DNA of 64,000 nt from Enterovibrio qingdaonensis (GCF_028683135.1 NZ_JAJUBB010000005.1:186001-250000); one strand, 5' to 3'. Shown: positions 25,878 to 35,520, counted from the stretch's first letter. Notes: generated from the sequence alone by a model not told the origin. Made by a program: numbers and translations.

Positions 25878-26684
25878 ATGAAAGTCATTTCATTTAATAT
25901 CAACGGATTGCGCGCTCGCCTTCACCAACTTCAAGCACTTATCGAGAAACATCAGCCAGATGTCATCGGCTTACAAGAAATCAAAGTTCACGATGAGGCT
26001 TTCCCTGTCGAAGACGTTGAAGCCATGGGCTACAAGGTGTATTTCCACGGTCAAAAAGCACATTACGGTGTTGCCATGCTGTGTAAGCAAGAGCCTGTTA
26101 AGGTTCAAAAAGGCTTTCCAACGGATGATGATGAAGCTCAACGCCGTATGATCATGGCGACGTTCGAACAAGAAGACGGCAGCACACTTACGGTACTGAA
26201 CGGCTACTTCCCTCAAGGTGAAAACATCGCGCATGAAACCAAGTACCCAGCCAAGCGCAAGTTCTACAAGGATTTGATGACTTACCTGAATGATGCTCAC
26301 ACCAATGACGAGAAAGTGATCGTAATGGGCGACATCAACATTAGCCCGATTGATTTAGATATTGGCATTGGTGAAGTCAACCGTAAGCGCTGGTTGAAAA
26401 CAGGCAAATGTTCATTCCAGCCGGAAGAACGTGAAATGCTGGCAACTTTGATGGATTGGGGGTTTGTTGATACCTTCCGTCAGCAATTCCCAGACGTAGA
26501 CGACAAGTTCTCGTGGTTTGACTACCGCTCTCGCGGCTTTGATGACAATCGCGGCCTGCGTATTGACGTGATTTTGGCAACGCCATCTCTAGCTGCTGAT
26601 TGCATTGATACCGGCATCGATTACGAACTCCGTGGCATTGAAAAGCCTTCTGACCACGCACCGATTTGGGCAACGTTTAAGTAA
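25878..26684 (+). CDS. xthA: Exodeoxyribonuclease III
   Basis: A 268-residue enzyme (E. coli XthA 268), the main AP endonuclease and a 3'-5' exonuclease of base-excision repair. Catalytic motifs are FNINGLRAR (N7), GLQEIKV (E34), NGYFPQG, the metal-site MGDINIS (Asp and Asn) and the C-terminal PSDHAPI histidine. It is single and ends in a strong terminator. Confidence 0.97.
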   Translation: MKVISFNINGLRARLHQLQALIEKHQPDVIGLQEIKVHDEAFPVEDVEAMGYKVYFHGQKAHYGVAMLCKQEPVKVQKGFPTDDDEAQRRMIMATFEQEDGSTLTVLNGYFPQGENIAHETKYPAKRKFYKDLMTYLNDAHTNDEKVIVMGDINISPIDLDIGIGEVNRKRWLKTGKCSFQPEEREMLATLMDWGFVDTFRQQFPDVDDKFSWFDYRSRGFDDNRGLRIDVILATPSLAADCIDTGIDYELRGIEKPSDHAPIWATFK

Positions 26685-26698
26685 GCCAAATTCAGCAT

Positions 26699-26732
26699 AA
26701 AAAAAGCCAGCGTCGTTGCGCTGGCTTTTTTG
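26699..26732. terminator. Bidirectional terminator between xthA and artM
   Basis: AAAAAGCCAGCG/CGCTGGCTTTTT with a 6-nt loop and further A and T residues on both sides. Confidence 0.92.
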
Positions 26733-26749
26733 TCTCTGCTGTCTCAGGG

Positions 26750-27475
26750 CTATTTGGTTTCTAGCGGTCTCAAATGTCGATGCCAATGATGCTCCAGACG
26801 CTTAAAGCCATACACAATGGTAAAGGTCAGGCACAGATAAATGGCTGCCACAAACAAGAAGGCATCAAACGGCGCATAGAAGCGAGCATAAATGTCTCGT
26901 GCCGCTCCCGTCAGATCGATAATTGTCACGACAGAAGCAATCGAACTGGAATGCAGCATAAAGATCACTTCATTACTGTATGCCGGCAGTGCACGACGAA
27001 ATGCCGAAGGCAGAATAATACGACGCAAAATCGTAAATCGTGACATGCCATAGGCTTTACCCGCTTCAATTTCCCCGCGCGGCGTAGCAATCATCGCACC
27101 ACGTAATATTTCCGTGGTATACGCGGCAGTGTTCAGAACGAACGCAATGAGGCAGGGGTAAAAGGCATCTTCAACAACGGTCCAGAACATCGACTGTTGT
27201 ATGCCCTCAATCGTCGCCACACCATAGTAAATGATGTAAAGCTGAATAAGCAGAGGCGTTCCACGGAACACATAGACATATACCCAAACTGGACGATTAA
27301 TCCATGGGTTCTTTGATGTTCTCGCGACAGCCAGCGGCACAGCCAATATCAGCCCGAGCACCAGTGACAAAAAGACAAGCTGCACGGTAACGGTCAAGCC
27401 ATCCCAGTAGTGCAGAATTGTCGTTGAATTAAATATCTCGTTCTGGTCGAGAAAAGCGTAAATTGACTCTAACAT
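26750..27475 (-). CDS. artM: Basic amino acid ABC transporter permease (ArtM/HisM-like)
   Basis: A 241-residue permease with about five membrane helices and the EAA loop EIEAGKAYGMSRFTILRRIILPSAFRRALP. It is the last gene of a minus-strand unit ordered artP-binding protein-artQ-artM, as in E. coli. With ArtQ it forms the membrane channel for arginine or a related basic amino acid. GGAGATAACGC precedes the ATG; it starts 11 bp after artQ. Confidence 0.88.
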   Translation of the reverse strand: MLESIYAFLDQNEIFNSTTILHYWDGLTVTVQLVFLSLVLGLILAVPLAVARTSKNPWINRPVWVYVYVFRGTPLLIQLYIIYYGVATIEGIQQSMFWTVVEDAFYPCLIAFVLNTAAYTTEILRGAMIATPRGEIEAGKAYGMSRFTILRRIILPSAFRRALPAYSNEVIFMLHSSSIASVVTIIDLTGAARDIYARFYAPFDAFLFVAAIYLCLTFTIVYGFKRLEHHWHRHLRPLETK

Positions 27476-27486
27476 GCGTTATCTCC

Positions 27487-28188
27487 TCAACCTCTAACGA
27501 CACCAGCACTGAATTTTCGCTCAAGTCTTTTGAGTCCTAATTCAGATATGGACGTGATAAGCAGATACACCGCAGCAACGGGAATGAAAAACTTAAACGG
27601 CTCGTTGACTGCGCCTGCTGCCTCTTTCGCAAGACGCGTCATATCCGCAAGCCCAATCACTGACACCAATGCCGTTGTTTTTACCAGCACTAGCCAGTTA
27701 TTGCCGATACCTGGCAATGCATGACGCATCATTTGGGGGAACATGATTCGACGAAAGACCATCCAGCGGCTCATGCCATACGCCGTTCCAGCCTCAAGTT
27801 GCCCTCTATCAACCGCGAGAAAAGCACCACGAAAGGTTTCAGCCATGTAGGCACCAAAGATAAAGCCAATGGTGGCAACACCCGCAGTGAATTCATCGAC
27901 GTTAAAGAAAACGTCAATCTCATAGGCTTCATACAACCAATCTGAAAAATTGTTCAGCATGATTTGGACGCCGAAAAAGATCAGCAGCATGAGCACCAAA
28001 TCTGGCACGCCTCGGACAACGGTGGAGTACACCGTCGCCACACCCCGTGCGACAGGATTGTGTGACAGCCTTGCCATTGCAGTGATCAGTCCCAGAAACA
28101 CCGCAATAAACGCCGACAGCACCGCCAATTCGACGGTTAAAATCGCCCCCATAAAGATGGATGGGCCATAGCCATGCAGATCTAACAT
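27487..28188 (-). CDS. artQ: Basic amino acid ABC transporter permease (ArtQ/HisQ-like)
   Basis: A 233-residue permease with the EAA motif QLEAGTAYGMSRWMVFRRIMFPQMMRHALPG. The N terminus MLDLHGYGPSIFMGAILTVELA is typical of HisQ/ArtQ. ATG at 28188 is preferred over the in-frame GTG at 28203, since AGGAGG lies directly upstream. It is separated from the upstream binding-protein gene by a 325-bp structured gap. Confidence 0.88.
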   Translation of the reverse strand: MLDLHGYGPSIFMGAILTVELAVLSAFIAVFLGLITAMARLSHNPVARGVATVYSTVVRGVPDLVLMLLIFFGVQIMLNNFSDWLYEAYEIDVFFNVDEFTAGVATIGFIFGAYMAETFRGAFLAVDRGQLEAGTAYGMSRWMVFRRIMFPQMMRHALPGIGNNWLVLVKTTALVSVIGLADMTRLAKEAAGAVNEPFKFFIPVAAVYLLITSISELGLKRLERKFSAGVVRG

Positions 28189-28266
28189 CCTTTCCTCCTG
28201 CACGAATTCACTGACAACGAAACGACCGCTTTATAACTCTTGTATTTCGTTTTCGCTTATCAGTCG

Positions 28267-28290
28267 AAAGGGAGCGAACCCGCTCCCCTA
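28267..28290 (-). terminator. Hairpin upstream of artQ
   Basis: GGGAGCG/CGCTCCC with a 4-nt AACC loop. Without a long T run it may act as an mRNA-stabilising or attenuating stem between the binding-protein and permease genes. Confidence 0.5.
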
Positions 28291-28300
28291 GAGCTTTATC

Positions 28301-28376
28301 AGCCTTGTAAGAAATAATTCGAACAAGGCTTATTTCTGAAGAATGGTTTTTGCAACATAGCTGTTGCTGACCATTC
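28301..28376 (-). promoter_or_regulatory. Structured intercistronic region with interleaved stems
   Basis: Two arm pairs interleave at 28302-28338: AGCCTTGT with ACAAGGCT, and AGAAATAA with TTATTTCT. They could form a pseudoknot or alternative hairpins. A second stem-loop follows at 28341-28376 (GAATGGT/ACCATTC with inner GCAACA/TGTTGC). Such elements often tune the ratio of binding protein to permease. Confidence 0.5.
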
Positions 28377-28383
28377 TACAGAT

Positions 28384-28506
28384 TGCTGTAAATAGATGGT
28401 GCTGTATCAAGGCAACAAGCAAACGAGTCGCCGGGAGCTTAGTTCACTAAGTGACCAAGCGAGTTTGCGCAGTTAACACCGATACAGTGCCATCTATGAC
28501 CAGCGA
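28384..28506. repeat. ERIC-like intergenic repeat
   Basis: An imperfect palindrome about 120 bp long. The outer arms ATAGATGGTGCTGTATC (28392-28408) and GATACAGTGCCATCTAT (28481-28497) are inverted copies with two mismatches. The centre GGGAGCTTAGTTCACTAAGTGAC (28434-28455) resembles the ERIC core (GGAGCTTA, then TAAGTGAC). ERIC is a miniature, non-coding element of about 127 bp found in enterobacteria and Vibrio. It lies between the binding-protein and artQ genes, so it would be transcribed. Confidence 0.75.
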
Positions 28507-28513
28507 AGCAGAT

Positions 28514-29278
28514 TTACATTTTGATGTCGTACGCAAAATACTTCTTACGAATCTCATCATACGTACCGTTCGCCTTCACTTCCGCTAGTGACTCGTTAAA
28601 GATACCTGCTAGGTCTTTGTCACGCTTACGGAATGCAGCACCTACGCCACCACCTAATTGAATGGTATCGCCGACCGCTTCAAAGGTGTCACCGTCTTTA
28701 CCGCCTAGAATGGCTGCTTCACCCACTGGGAAGTCAATCAATACGATGTCCAGACGACCACCTTGAAGATCCAGTACCAGATCATCACCTGTGGTATAAC
28801 GCTTCACTTCGGCCACTTTGCCAAATGTGTCGGTTGCGTGCGTATCTTGAATAGTACCGCGCTGTACGCCGATACGTTTACCTTCCAATGATGAAGCATC
28901 AGCTGGGTTAACCGTGGAGCCTTTTGGCGCGAAGTAGCCACTTGGCGTGTTGTAGTAAGGTTCTGAGAACAGAACCTGCTTGGCACGTTCAGGCGTAATG
29001 GACATTGAAGAGAAGATAACGTCGTACTTACGCGCTTTTAAACCAGGGATAATGCCGTCCCATGCCTGAACAACCCAGCTACAGTTCAGCTTCGCGTTTT
29101 CACAAACAGCGTTACCGAGATCAACTTCAAAGCCAGTCAATGTGCCATCTGGTGCTTTATATTCAAATGGTTCATAAGGTACATCCACAGCGATGCGCAC
29201 ATCTTTCCAATCTTTCGCTTGAACAGCTGTCGCGCCAAGAGCAGCAGTCACTGCAACAGCAACTAACCATTTTTTCAT
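28514..29278 (-). CDS. artI: Basic amino acid ABC transporter periplasmic binding protein
   Basis: A 254-residue family 3 solute-binding protein. The signal peptide MKKWLVAVAVTAALGATAVQA is cleaved after residue 21. DVPYEPFEYKAPDGTLTGFEVDL, then KYDVIFSSMSITPERAKQV and GKRIGVQRGT are standard ligand-site segments as in ArtI/HisJ/ArgT. Lys, Arg, ornithine or His are candidate ligands; arginine is the best guess by gene order. It is followed by about 310 bp of structured non-coding DNA before artQ, unlike the tight E. coli operon. Confidence 0.87.
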   Translation of the reverse strand: MKKWLVAVAVTAALGATAVQAKDWKDVRIAVDVPYEPFEYKAPDGTLTGFEVDLGNAVCENAKLNCSWVVQAWDGIIPGLKARKYDVIFSSMSITPERAKQVLFSEPYYNTPSGYFAPKGSTVNPADASSLEGKRIGVQRGTIQDTHATDTFGKVAEVKRYTTGDDLVLDLQGGRLDIVLIDFPVGEAAILGGKDGDTFEAVGDTIQLGGGVGAAFRKRDKDLAGIFNESLAEVKANGTYDEIRKKYFAYDIKM

Positions 29279-29375
29279 CTTTCTGTCTCCTTATGGATTT
29301 TGTTATCAGGTGGTACAACTCCTTCTCCACCTGCGGTCTTTGCGTCAATACGCATTAGCTTAAGAGCAATAAAAC

Positions 29376-30146
29376 TTAGTAAATAGACGAGATGAACTGT
29401 TGTAGACGTTCAGACTCGGGCTGGGTAAATAGCTTCTCTGGGTGACCTTGTTCTTCCACCAAACCTTGGTGCAAGAACATCACATGGTTGGACACGTCTC
29501 GGGCAAATGCCATTTCATGTGTCACGACCAACATGGTTCGCCCTTCTTCGGCGAGGCTTTTCATCACATTTAGGACTTCACCAACCAGTTCGGGGTCAAG
29601 TGCGGAAGTAGGCTCATCAAAAAGTAACACTTCAGGTTCAACGGCTAGCGCACGTGCTATGGCAGCACGTTGTTGTTGACCACCAGACAGATGCCCAGGG
29701 TAGTAATCACGTCGCTCCCAAAGACCTACACGCTGAAGGTAGGCCTCAGCGCGCTCTAGTGCTTCAGCTTTTGGCACGCCCAAAACATGAATTGGTGCTT
29801 CAATAACGTTTTCCATCACCGTCATATGAGACCAAAGATTGAAGCCTTGAAAGACCATAGCCAGACGTGAGCGAATGCGTTGTACTTGTTTTTCATTCAC
29901 CGGCACAGCTTGACCACCGCGACCGTTTTTCATTTCGATGAGTTCGCCCTGCACCCAGATTTCACCACTGGTTGGCGTTTCGAGAAGATTAATACAACGG
30001 AGAAACGTACTCTTGCCTGATCCGGAAGAGCCGATAATTGAAATCACGTCGCCCTTGTGGGCATCGAGTGATATGCCCTTGAGCACTTCATGTTGCCCAA
30101 AGGTTTTATGTAAATCTTTTATTTGAAGCGCCACTTCGTCCTTCAT
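29376..30146 (-). CDS. artP: Basic amino acid ABC transporter ATPase (ArtP/HisP-like)
   Basis: A 256-residue ATPase with Walker A GSSGSGKST (residues 39-47), Q-loop FQGFNLWSHMT, signature LSGGQQQR and Walker B LLFDEPTSALDPELV. The insertion after the first strands, together with length, makes it closer to HisP than to E. coli ArtP (242). It is first in the operon. ATG at 30146 follows AGGAG; the frame from 30194 is longer but lacks a site. Confidence 0.88.
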   Translation of the reverse strand: MKDEVALQIKDLHKTFGQHEVLKGISLDAHKGDVISIIGSSGSGKSTFLRCINLLETPTSGEIWVQGELIEMKNGRGGQAVPVNEKQVQRIRSRLAMVFQGFNLWSHMTVMENVIEAPIHVLGVPKAEALERAEAYLQRVGLWERRDYYPGHLSGGQQQRAAIARALAVEPEVLLFDEPTSALDPELVGEVLNVMKSLAEEGRTMLVVTHEMAFARDVSNHVMFLHQGLVEEQGHPEKLFTQPESERLQQFISSIY

Positions 30147-30194
30147 GCGCTTGACTCCTGTCTCATTTTTATATGTCTCGCAGATATGCCGCAA

Positions 30195-30498
30195 AGCGGG
30201 CCCTCATGCATTTATTGAGACCTAGCCACCTCTACGAGAGGTTGTTGTTAACCTTTTTATTATTTTCGACCCTGCAGCGATACAATCCACTGATTAAGCC
30301 CAATTATGTGAAAATAACACCCAAAACCTTATGTGGCAACAAATTGTTAACCTAGTAAAAAGTAATAATTAAGTCGAATTTTTCGCATAAATACGCAATC
30401 GATAGTGACAAGACCTTCACTAATCTCATTGATGGGACTTTTGGCTTGGTGTAGGGTGATAGGCAAAAATAACGTATAAATTCAGAGAAGATAGAGCT
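30195..30498. promoter_or_regulatory. Divergent control region, artP / family 5 binding protein
   Basis: A 304-bp AT-rich gap between divergent genes. It should hold both promoters. ATGTGAAAATAACAC at about 30305 resembles half of a CRP site, and no convincing ArgR box is visible. Confidence 0.35.
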
Positions 30499-32157
30499 AT
30501 GTTGCTTCGCTTGCTTACAACATGCTGCTGGGCCATTACATTTTCTGCTGGTGCAGTACCCAATGTGCTGACCATCATGCCAGAGCTGTCAAATGGCTTT
30601 GTGCGCAACTACAACCCTTTCCGTGCCGATTCTCTCGCAACCACCAAAGACTTTATCTTCGAATATCTTTATATCCTTGAGGAAAGCGGGATTCACTACC
30701 GACTCGCGGAAAAATACCAGCTAGATACTGACTTAAAAGGCATCACTCTTACGCTAAGAAAGGGCATAAAGTGGTCAGATGGCACACCGTTTACTGCCGA
30801 TGATGTCGCGTACTCGTTGCAGTTAGTTAAAGATATCCCTGAATTGGATTCTAATTCACTCGGAGAGTGGATAAGCCATGTTGAGAAACGTGGCGAAAAT
30901 GAGGTCTACGTCTCGTTAGTTCGTCCAAACGCGCAGATTGTTCAAAAAATTGCAGGTGCAGTTATCGTTCCCAAACACCACTGGGAAACGGTAGACCGTA
31001 AATTGGATTACACCAATCCTAACCCTATTGGAACGGGGCCGTTTACCAATATCAAAGCGTTCAGCAGCAATAATATTGTTCAATGTCGCAACGCTCTTTA
31101 CTGGCAAAAAAGTGCGCTTGACGTCGACTGCATTCGTTACCCAATGGTGAAAACCAACGATGAACTCATTTCACGCTTAAGTCGTGGTGAATTCGATTGG
31201 GCCAGTGCTTTTATCCCAGATATTGACCGCAATTACGCCTCATATTCACCCAATTACCATTACTCACATCAACCTTCGACCGTCGTCAGCCTGATGCTTA
31301 ACTTCGACCACCCTGACAAAGAGGTGAAAAGCGCGATCAATGACGTTCAATTTCGACGCGCGGTATCCATGGGATTAAGGCGTGACATGCTTATTGATGT
31401 GGCTCTATTTGGCCAAGGCCAAAAGGCCATTTTCGCCAGCGGATTAGAATCAAAGTTTAAGAAGTGGGTGTCAGATGCTGCTGCCGAACAGCACTTGTAC
31501 TACATACGATTCCATCCTGAAGCGGCAGAGCGACTGCTGGATGAGGCGGGTATTACTGACAAGGATGGCGACGGATTTCGGGATCTCCCATCAGGGAAGC
31601 CTTTTTCCTTATCCATTGTCGCACCGTCGGGTTGGACAGATTTCACGTCAGCCTCAAACATCATCAGTGATATGCTCAAAAAAATAGGTTTAGACGTACG
31701 CGCAGTGCCTCTGCCCTTCACGGTATATGTAGAACGCATTACCAATGGGCAATTTGATATCGGTATCACCAACTATTTTTCTGGTTTGACGCCATACAAG
31801 TATTTCGACTCTGCATTTAACAGCATGTATCAAACATCGACGTCACCAAGATTCGCGCAGCATAAATACTACAACAAGGATGTCGATACCCTGCTCGAAG
31901 CGTTTTTATTGACGACAGATCCAAACGAACAAGTTCGTATTATCAACGAACTGCATTTCATTCTTGCCGAGCAGCAAGTCACGATACCGCTGTATTACAA
32001 GCTGAATACGGTAGAGTTTACCTCTTCTCGATTTGCGGGATGGCGAGTCAAACCCAATGGCAAGCCAAATGTTCCCCCTATTTGGTATACAGAGAGAGCG
32101 AGACTCATCCAGCTCCTCGATTTAAAACCTATCGACCCGATTATCTTCCGAAAATAA
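30499..32157 (+). CDS. Family 5 (oligopeptide-type) solute-binding protein, orphan
   Basis: A 552-residue SBP_bac_5 protein. The hydrophobic N terminus MLLRLLTTCCWAITFSAGA is a signal peptide, probably cleaved near residue 19. The family signatures LRKGIKWSDGTPFTADDVAYSL and NPIGTGPF, then RRAVSMGLRRDML and AERLLDEAGITDKDGDGFRD are clear. No permease or ATPase for it is nearby, so it may serve a transporter elsewhere or act as a sensor partner. The C-terminal NKDVDTLLEAFLLTTDPNEQ region is normal. It converges with a TPR-protein gene. Confidence 0.82.
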   Translation: MLLRLLTTCCWAITFSAGAVPNVLTIMPELSNGFVRNYNPFRADSLATTKDFIFEYLYILEESGIHYRLAEKYQLDTDLKGITLTLRKGIKWSDGTPFTADDVAYSLQLVKDIPELDSNSLGEWISHVEKRGENEVYVSLVRPNAQIVQKIAGAVIVPKHHWETVDRKLDYTNPNPIGTGPFTNIKAFSSNNIVQCRNALYWQKSALDVDCIRYPMVKTNDELISRLSRGEFDWASAFIPDIDRNYASYSPNYHYSHQPSTVVSLMLNFDHPDKEVKSAINDVQFRRAVSMGLRRDMLIDVALFGQGQKAIFASGLESKFKKWVSDAAAEQHLYYIRFHPEAAERLLDEAGITDKDGDGFRDLPSGKPFSLSIVAPSGWTDFTSASNIISDMLKKIGLDVRAVPLPFTVYVERITNGQFDIGITNYFSGLTPYKYFDSAFNSMYQTSTSPRFAQHKYYNKDVDTLLEAFLLTTDPNEQVRIINELHFILAEQQVTIPLYYKLNTVEFTSSRFAGWRVKPNGKPNVPPIWYTERARLIQLLDLKPIDPIIFRK

Positions 32158-32167
32158 ATGGCAGGGC

Positions 32168-33328
32168 TCAATTTGCTTTAATTAAGTCTAACGTTTTTAA
32201 CCAAACATCGGCTTCCCCCTGGGGGTCAAGCTGCTTGAGCTTATGATACGCGGAGCGTGACAGATCGAGTTGGTGGGTTTTCATGGCACTGTATCCCAGG
32301 ATCTCCCATAGGTACGGGTCGTCTTGCGCGCCCATATCAATGGCCTGTTGTGCCAATATGACAGCGGCGTCCCACCTTTGCAGTTGAGACGCAATTTTGC
32401 ATTGCGCCTTAAGCAAAGGAAGCTCTGGTTGTTCATTCAACGCGGAGGCAATTTGCCAAGCATCCGCCCAACGCGCCGCCTGCATTTTGTATTCAAGCCG
32501 ATACGTTTCTACGACACGGTCAGTCGTCACCGCGTTAGCCTCAATGCCTCTGTCTAACCAAGCAACGGCCTCATCAGGATCTCCGATTCGGGCAGCATAA
32601 TGTGCGAGGTTGAGGTAATCGTTTTGTATCAATGTATCCCCCGCGCTCGACGCCGCTTCCATAAGCGACAAAGCTTGTCGATAGCTCCCTAAGCGAGCAA
32701 GTGCTGCAGCTTCTTTTCGCGTCCAACGAATATCCTGACCAAAACGTTGCTTTAGTTCACGTGTCGTATTGATTAACGCGCGGTGTTGACCGAGTTGCTC
32801 TTCACTGATGGCTTTTATCTGCCAGATAAACTCGGGAATATCAGAATATCCTGCAATGATTGCATTGGCCTGCGTCAACGCTCCCGCATAGTTTTTCACG
32901 GAAAATAGCGCGCGCGTGTAGAGTTGATCAACCGGTTGGTATGGTGGGAATGACTCAAGATACATACGGCTATATTGAATCGCCACTTCAGGCTTTCCAC
33001 GCTTCATAGAAAGTGAAACCAACGCGCCTAGCGTGTCTTGTCGCAAACTCGCTGGCAACTTTCTGAATTTCAGTGCTTGTGTATAAGCAAGATACGCGCG
33101 GTCATAGTCTCCCTCACTGAGATAAATGTATCCGAGTAACCGCTGATGCAAAGCCCCTTGCTCGTCATTATCCGCAACCAGAGCTTTGGCAATTGATGCC
33201 GCCTCAGTGAGTTCGTCTTCCGACAAAAGCTGTTCAATGCGCTGAAGGTGACGAGCAAAGTCAGGATCGTTTGCCTGCGCAGAAAAACTCACCCCCAAGA
33301 TGAAGATAGCGATGCCGAAAGTTTTCAT
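32168..33328 (-). CDS. Periplasmic TPR-repeat protein
   Basis: A 386-residue protein with a signal peptide (MKTFGIAIFILGVSFSAQA). The rest is helical repeats of TPR type: LHQRLLGYIYLSEGDYDRAYLAYTQAL, then DPDEAVAWLDRGIEANAVT and LWEILGYSAMKTHQLDLSRSAYHKLKQ. No catalytic domain. It probably scaffolds an envelope complex. It ends 10 bp from the orphan binding-protein gene, and the two may be functionally linked only by position. Confidence 0.72.
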   Translation of the reverse strand: MKTFGIAIFILGVSFSAQANDPDFARHLQRIEQLLSEDELTEAASIAKALVADNDEQGALHQRLLGYIYLSEGDYDRAYLAYTQALKFRKLPASLRQDTLGALVSLSMKRGKPEVAIQYSRMYLESFPPYQPVDQLYTRALFSVKNYAGALTQANAIIAGYSDIPEFIWQIKAISEEQLGQHRALINTTRELKQRFGQDIRWTRKEAAALARLGSYRQALSLMEAASSAGDTLIQNDYLNLAHYAARIGDPDEAVAWLDRGIEANAVTTDRVVETYRLEYKMQAARWADAWQIASALNEQPELPLLKAQCKIASQLQRWDAAVILAQQAIDMGAQDDPYLWEILGYSAMKTHQLDLSRSAYHKLKQLDPQGEADVWLKTLDLIKAN

Positions 33329-33448
33329 GTCCCTTGCCAATAACGAGTTGATATCTCGACTATAACGCACATTGCACAACCTTAGCCTTGAAAATCATCC
33401 ATTTTTTGCATGCACGCAACATATCAAAATATTCGTAACCTCTATGTT

Positions 33449-33472
33449 GGTATATATACCTCGTATATACTT
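33449..33472. promoter_or_regulatory. Palindromic AT-rich element upstream of ycaO
   Basis: GGTATATATACC is a perfect 12-bp palindrome at 33449-33460, followed by GTATATAC at 33463-33470. It could be an operator or part of a -10 region. Confidence 0.35.
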
Positions 33473-33500
33473 CGCGCCTTCAAAAGAGACAGAGAATCAC

Positions 33501-35255
33501 ATGAAAACCTATATCCCCGGTAAAGACGCAGCTTTAGAAGAATCCATCAACGCTTTCGAAGCCAAATTGACAGCTGCTGGCTTCAATGTTGAGCCTGTTT
33601 CCTGGCTGAATCCGGTGCCGAATGTTTGGTCTGTGCACATCCGCGATGTTGATGCACCAATGAACTTCACCAACGGCAAAGGTGCCAGCAAAAAAGCCGC
33701 GCTGGCTTCTGCACTGGGTGAGTATTTCGAACGTCTGTCATGCAACTATTTCTATGCTGATTTCTACTTGGGTCAAGACATTGCCGAGTCCCCTTTTGTT
33801 CATTACCCGAACGAAAAGTGGTTCCCATTGACCGATGATGACACCCTGCCAACGGATCTTTTGGATGACGCAATGCGCGCGTTTTACGATCCAGAAGAAA
33901 TGCTGAATGCCAGCGATCTGATTGACCTTCAATCAGGCAATGAAGAACGTGGCATCTGTGCACTGCCGTTCATTCGTCAGGCCGATCAACAAACCGTATA
34001 TGTTCCTATGAATATTATCGGTAACCTGTATGTGTCTAACGGCATGTCTGCAGGTAACACTAAGACAGAAGCGCGCAGCCAAGGTCTGTCAGAAGTGTTC
34101 GAGCGCGCGATTAAAAACCGCATCATCGCTGAGCGCATCAGCATGCCAGAGATCCCTGATGAAGTGATTGCCCGCTACCCGAGCATCAAAGCGTCAATTG
34201 ATGCTCTCGTGGAAGAAGGGTTTCCTATTGCTGTCTATGACGCCTCGATGGGCGGGAACTATCCAGTCGTTTGTGTAACCTTGTTTAACCCAAACAACGG
34301 CACATGTTTCACCTCTTGGGGGGCGCACCCTCGTTTCCAAGTCGCACTGGAGCGCACAGTCACCGAATTGCTGCAAGGCCGTGGCCTGAAAGATTTGGAT
34401 GTATTCGAAGCACCTTCGTTCCACGACGAAGATGTGGCCGATCACCACAACCTCGAAACTCACTTCATTGATTCATCAGGCACCGTATCTTGGGACATGT
34501 TTAAAGACACGCCTGACTATGCGTTTACGGAATGGAACTTCGAAGGTACCTCTGAAGAAGAGGTGGAATGGCTACTTGGCAAATTACATGCAGAAGACGC
34601 AGATGCCTATATCGCTGATTACGACCACTTGGGCGTAAATTGTTGTCGTATCGTTGTGCCGGGTTGGTCTGAAATCTATCCGCCAGAAGAAGTTCAACTT
34701 TGCAACAACAACCGTGGTACCGACCTGCGTGATGCCATGAGCATGCTATTGGCGACTGACTTTGCGGATGAAGAAGTGGAATCACTGTTCGATGTGCTGG
34801 ATATGTCAGACTTTGATGACAGCTACATGGTGTGCGAACTGATGGGTATTGCACCTGATGCTGGAAGTGCTTGGAAGTCACTGACTATCGGTGAGCTGAA
34901 ATGTCTGTTAGCACTGGCGATGGGTGACTTAGAGTCTGCCCAAGAGTTTGCGGCTTGGAGCATAGAGTACAACGCTACCATTTACAGTAAAGACCGCTTG
35001 AACTTTATGCGTTGCCTGATCGCGAGCCTAGAGCTAGCTCAAGATGAAAGCCGCAACCCTGTTGAGTATCGCCGCGCGTTTGGCTTTACCTTTGGCGACG
35101 CAATCACTGATGCGGTATGGAACTCAATTTCCGGCGATATCCGTTTCTTTGGCCTTGATGCACCCGAAGCAGATTTAACAAGCTTTAGTACTCATCAGAA
35201 GTTGCTGGGTTCTTACCACAAACTGCAAGCAGCCAAATCACGCGCAGCAAACTAA
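33501..35255 (+). CDS. ycaO: YcaO, ribosomal protein S12 beta-methylthiolation accessory protein
   Basis: A 584-residue YcaO-domain protein (E. coli YcaO 586). NGKGASKKAALASALGEYFERLSCNYFY is the N-terminal ATP/Mg motif, and SNGMSAGNTKTEARSQGLSEVFERAIKNRIIAE is the second YcaO ATP-site motif. The C-terminal third is alpha-helical. In E. coli it aids RimO in methylthiolating Asp88 of S12. It occurs upstream of focA-pflBA in E. coli; here a DUF3360 gene and pflB follow. ATG at 33501 is set by homology. Confidence 0.93.
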   Translation: MKTYIPGKDAALEESINAFEAKLTAAGFNVEPVSWLNPVPNVWSVHIRDVDAPMNFTNGKGASKKAALASALGEYFERLSCNYFYADFYLGQDIAESPFVHYPNEKWFPLTDDDTLPTDLLDDAMRAFYDPEEMLNASDLIDLQSGNEERGICALPFIRQADQQTVYVPMNIIGNLYVSNGMSAGNTKTEARSQGLSEVFERAIKNRIIAERISMPEIPDEVIARYPSIKASIDALVEEGFPIAVYDASMGGNYPVVCVTLFNPNNGTCFTSWGAHPRFQVALERTVTELLQGRGLKDLDVFEAPSFHDEDVADHHNLETHFIDSSGTVSWDMFKDTPDYAFTEWNFEGTSEEEVEWLLGKLHAEDADAYIADYDHLGVNCCRIVVPGWSEIYPPEEVQLCNNNRGTDLRDAMSMLLATDFADEEVESLFDVLDMSDFDDSYMVCELMGIAPDAGSAWKSLTIGELKCLLALAMGDLESAQEFAAWSIEYNATIYSKDRLNFMRCLIASLELAQDESRNPVEYRRAFGFTFGDAITDAVWNSISGDIRFFGLDAPEADLTSFSTHQKLLGSYHKLQAAKSRAAN

Positions 35256-35281
35256 TTTGTAGTATTTCAACACCTAATCAA

Positions 35282-35313
35282 CAAAGTCGGTCATTTGTCT
35301 GTGACCGACTTTG
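35282..35313 (+). terminator. Hairpin after ycaO
   Basis: Perfect 12-bp stem CAAAGTCGGTCA/TGACCGACTTTG with an 8-nt loop. The T tract is missing, so termination efficiency is unclear. Confidence 0.6.
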
Positions 35314-35520
35314 CAACCTTCTCTCCTCACACTCTGAGCAATCGTAGATTCACAGTATAATCGCCGGTTTACTATCACGCTGTAGCACATACCGACCTCC
35401 CTCACCTGTAATTTAATTACAAAATAATTGCTTACCGCCCTAATTGTGTGGAATAAAGCATCTACTAAGTCACATTTCGTTATTTTCAGACCACTCAGTC
35501 TGTAATTTATTTTCACGAAA

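Noticed and set aside
35274-35516. Minus-strand frame between ycaO and the DUF3360 gene
   Set aside because: Covers the hairpin after ycaO and a promoter region; no supporting motif.
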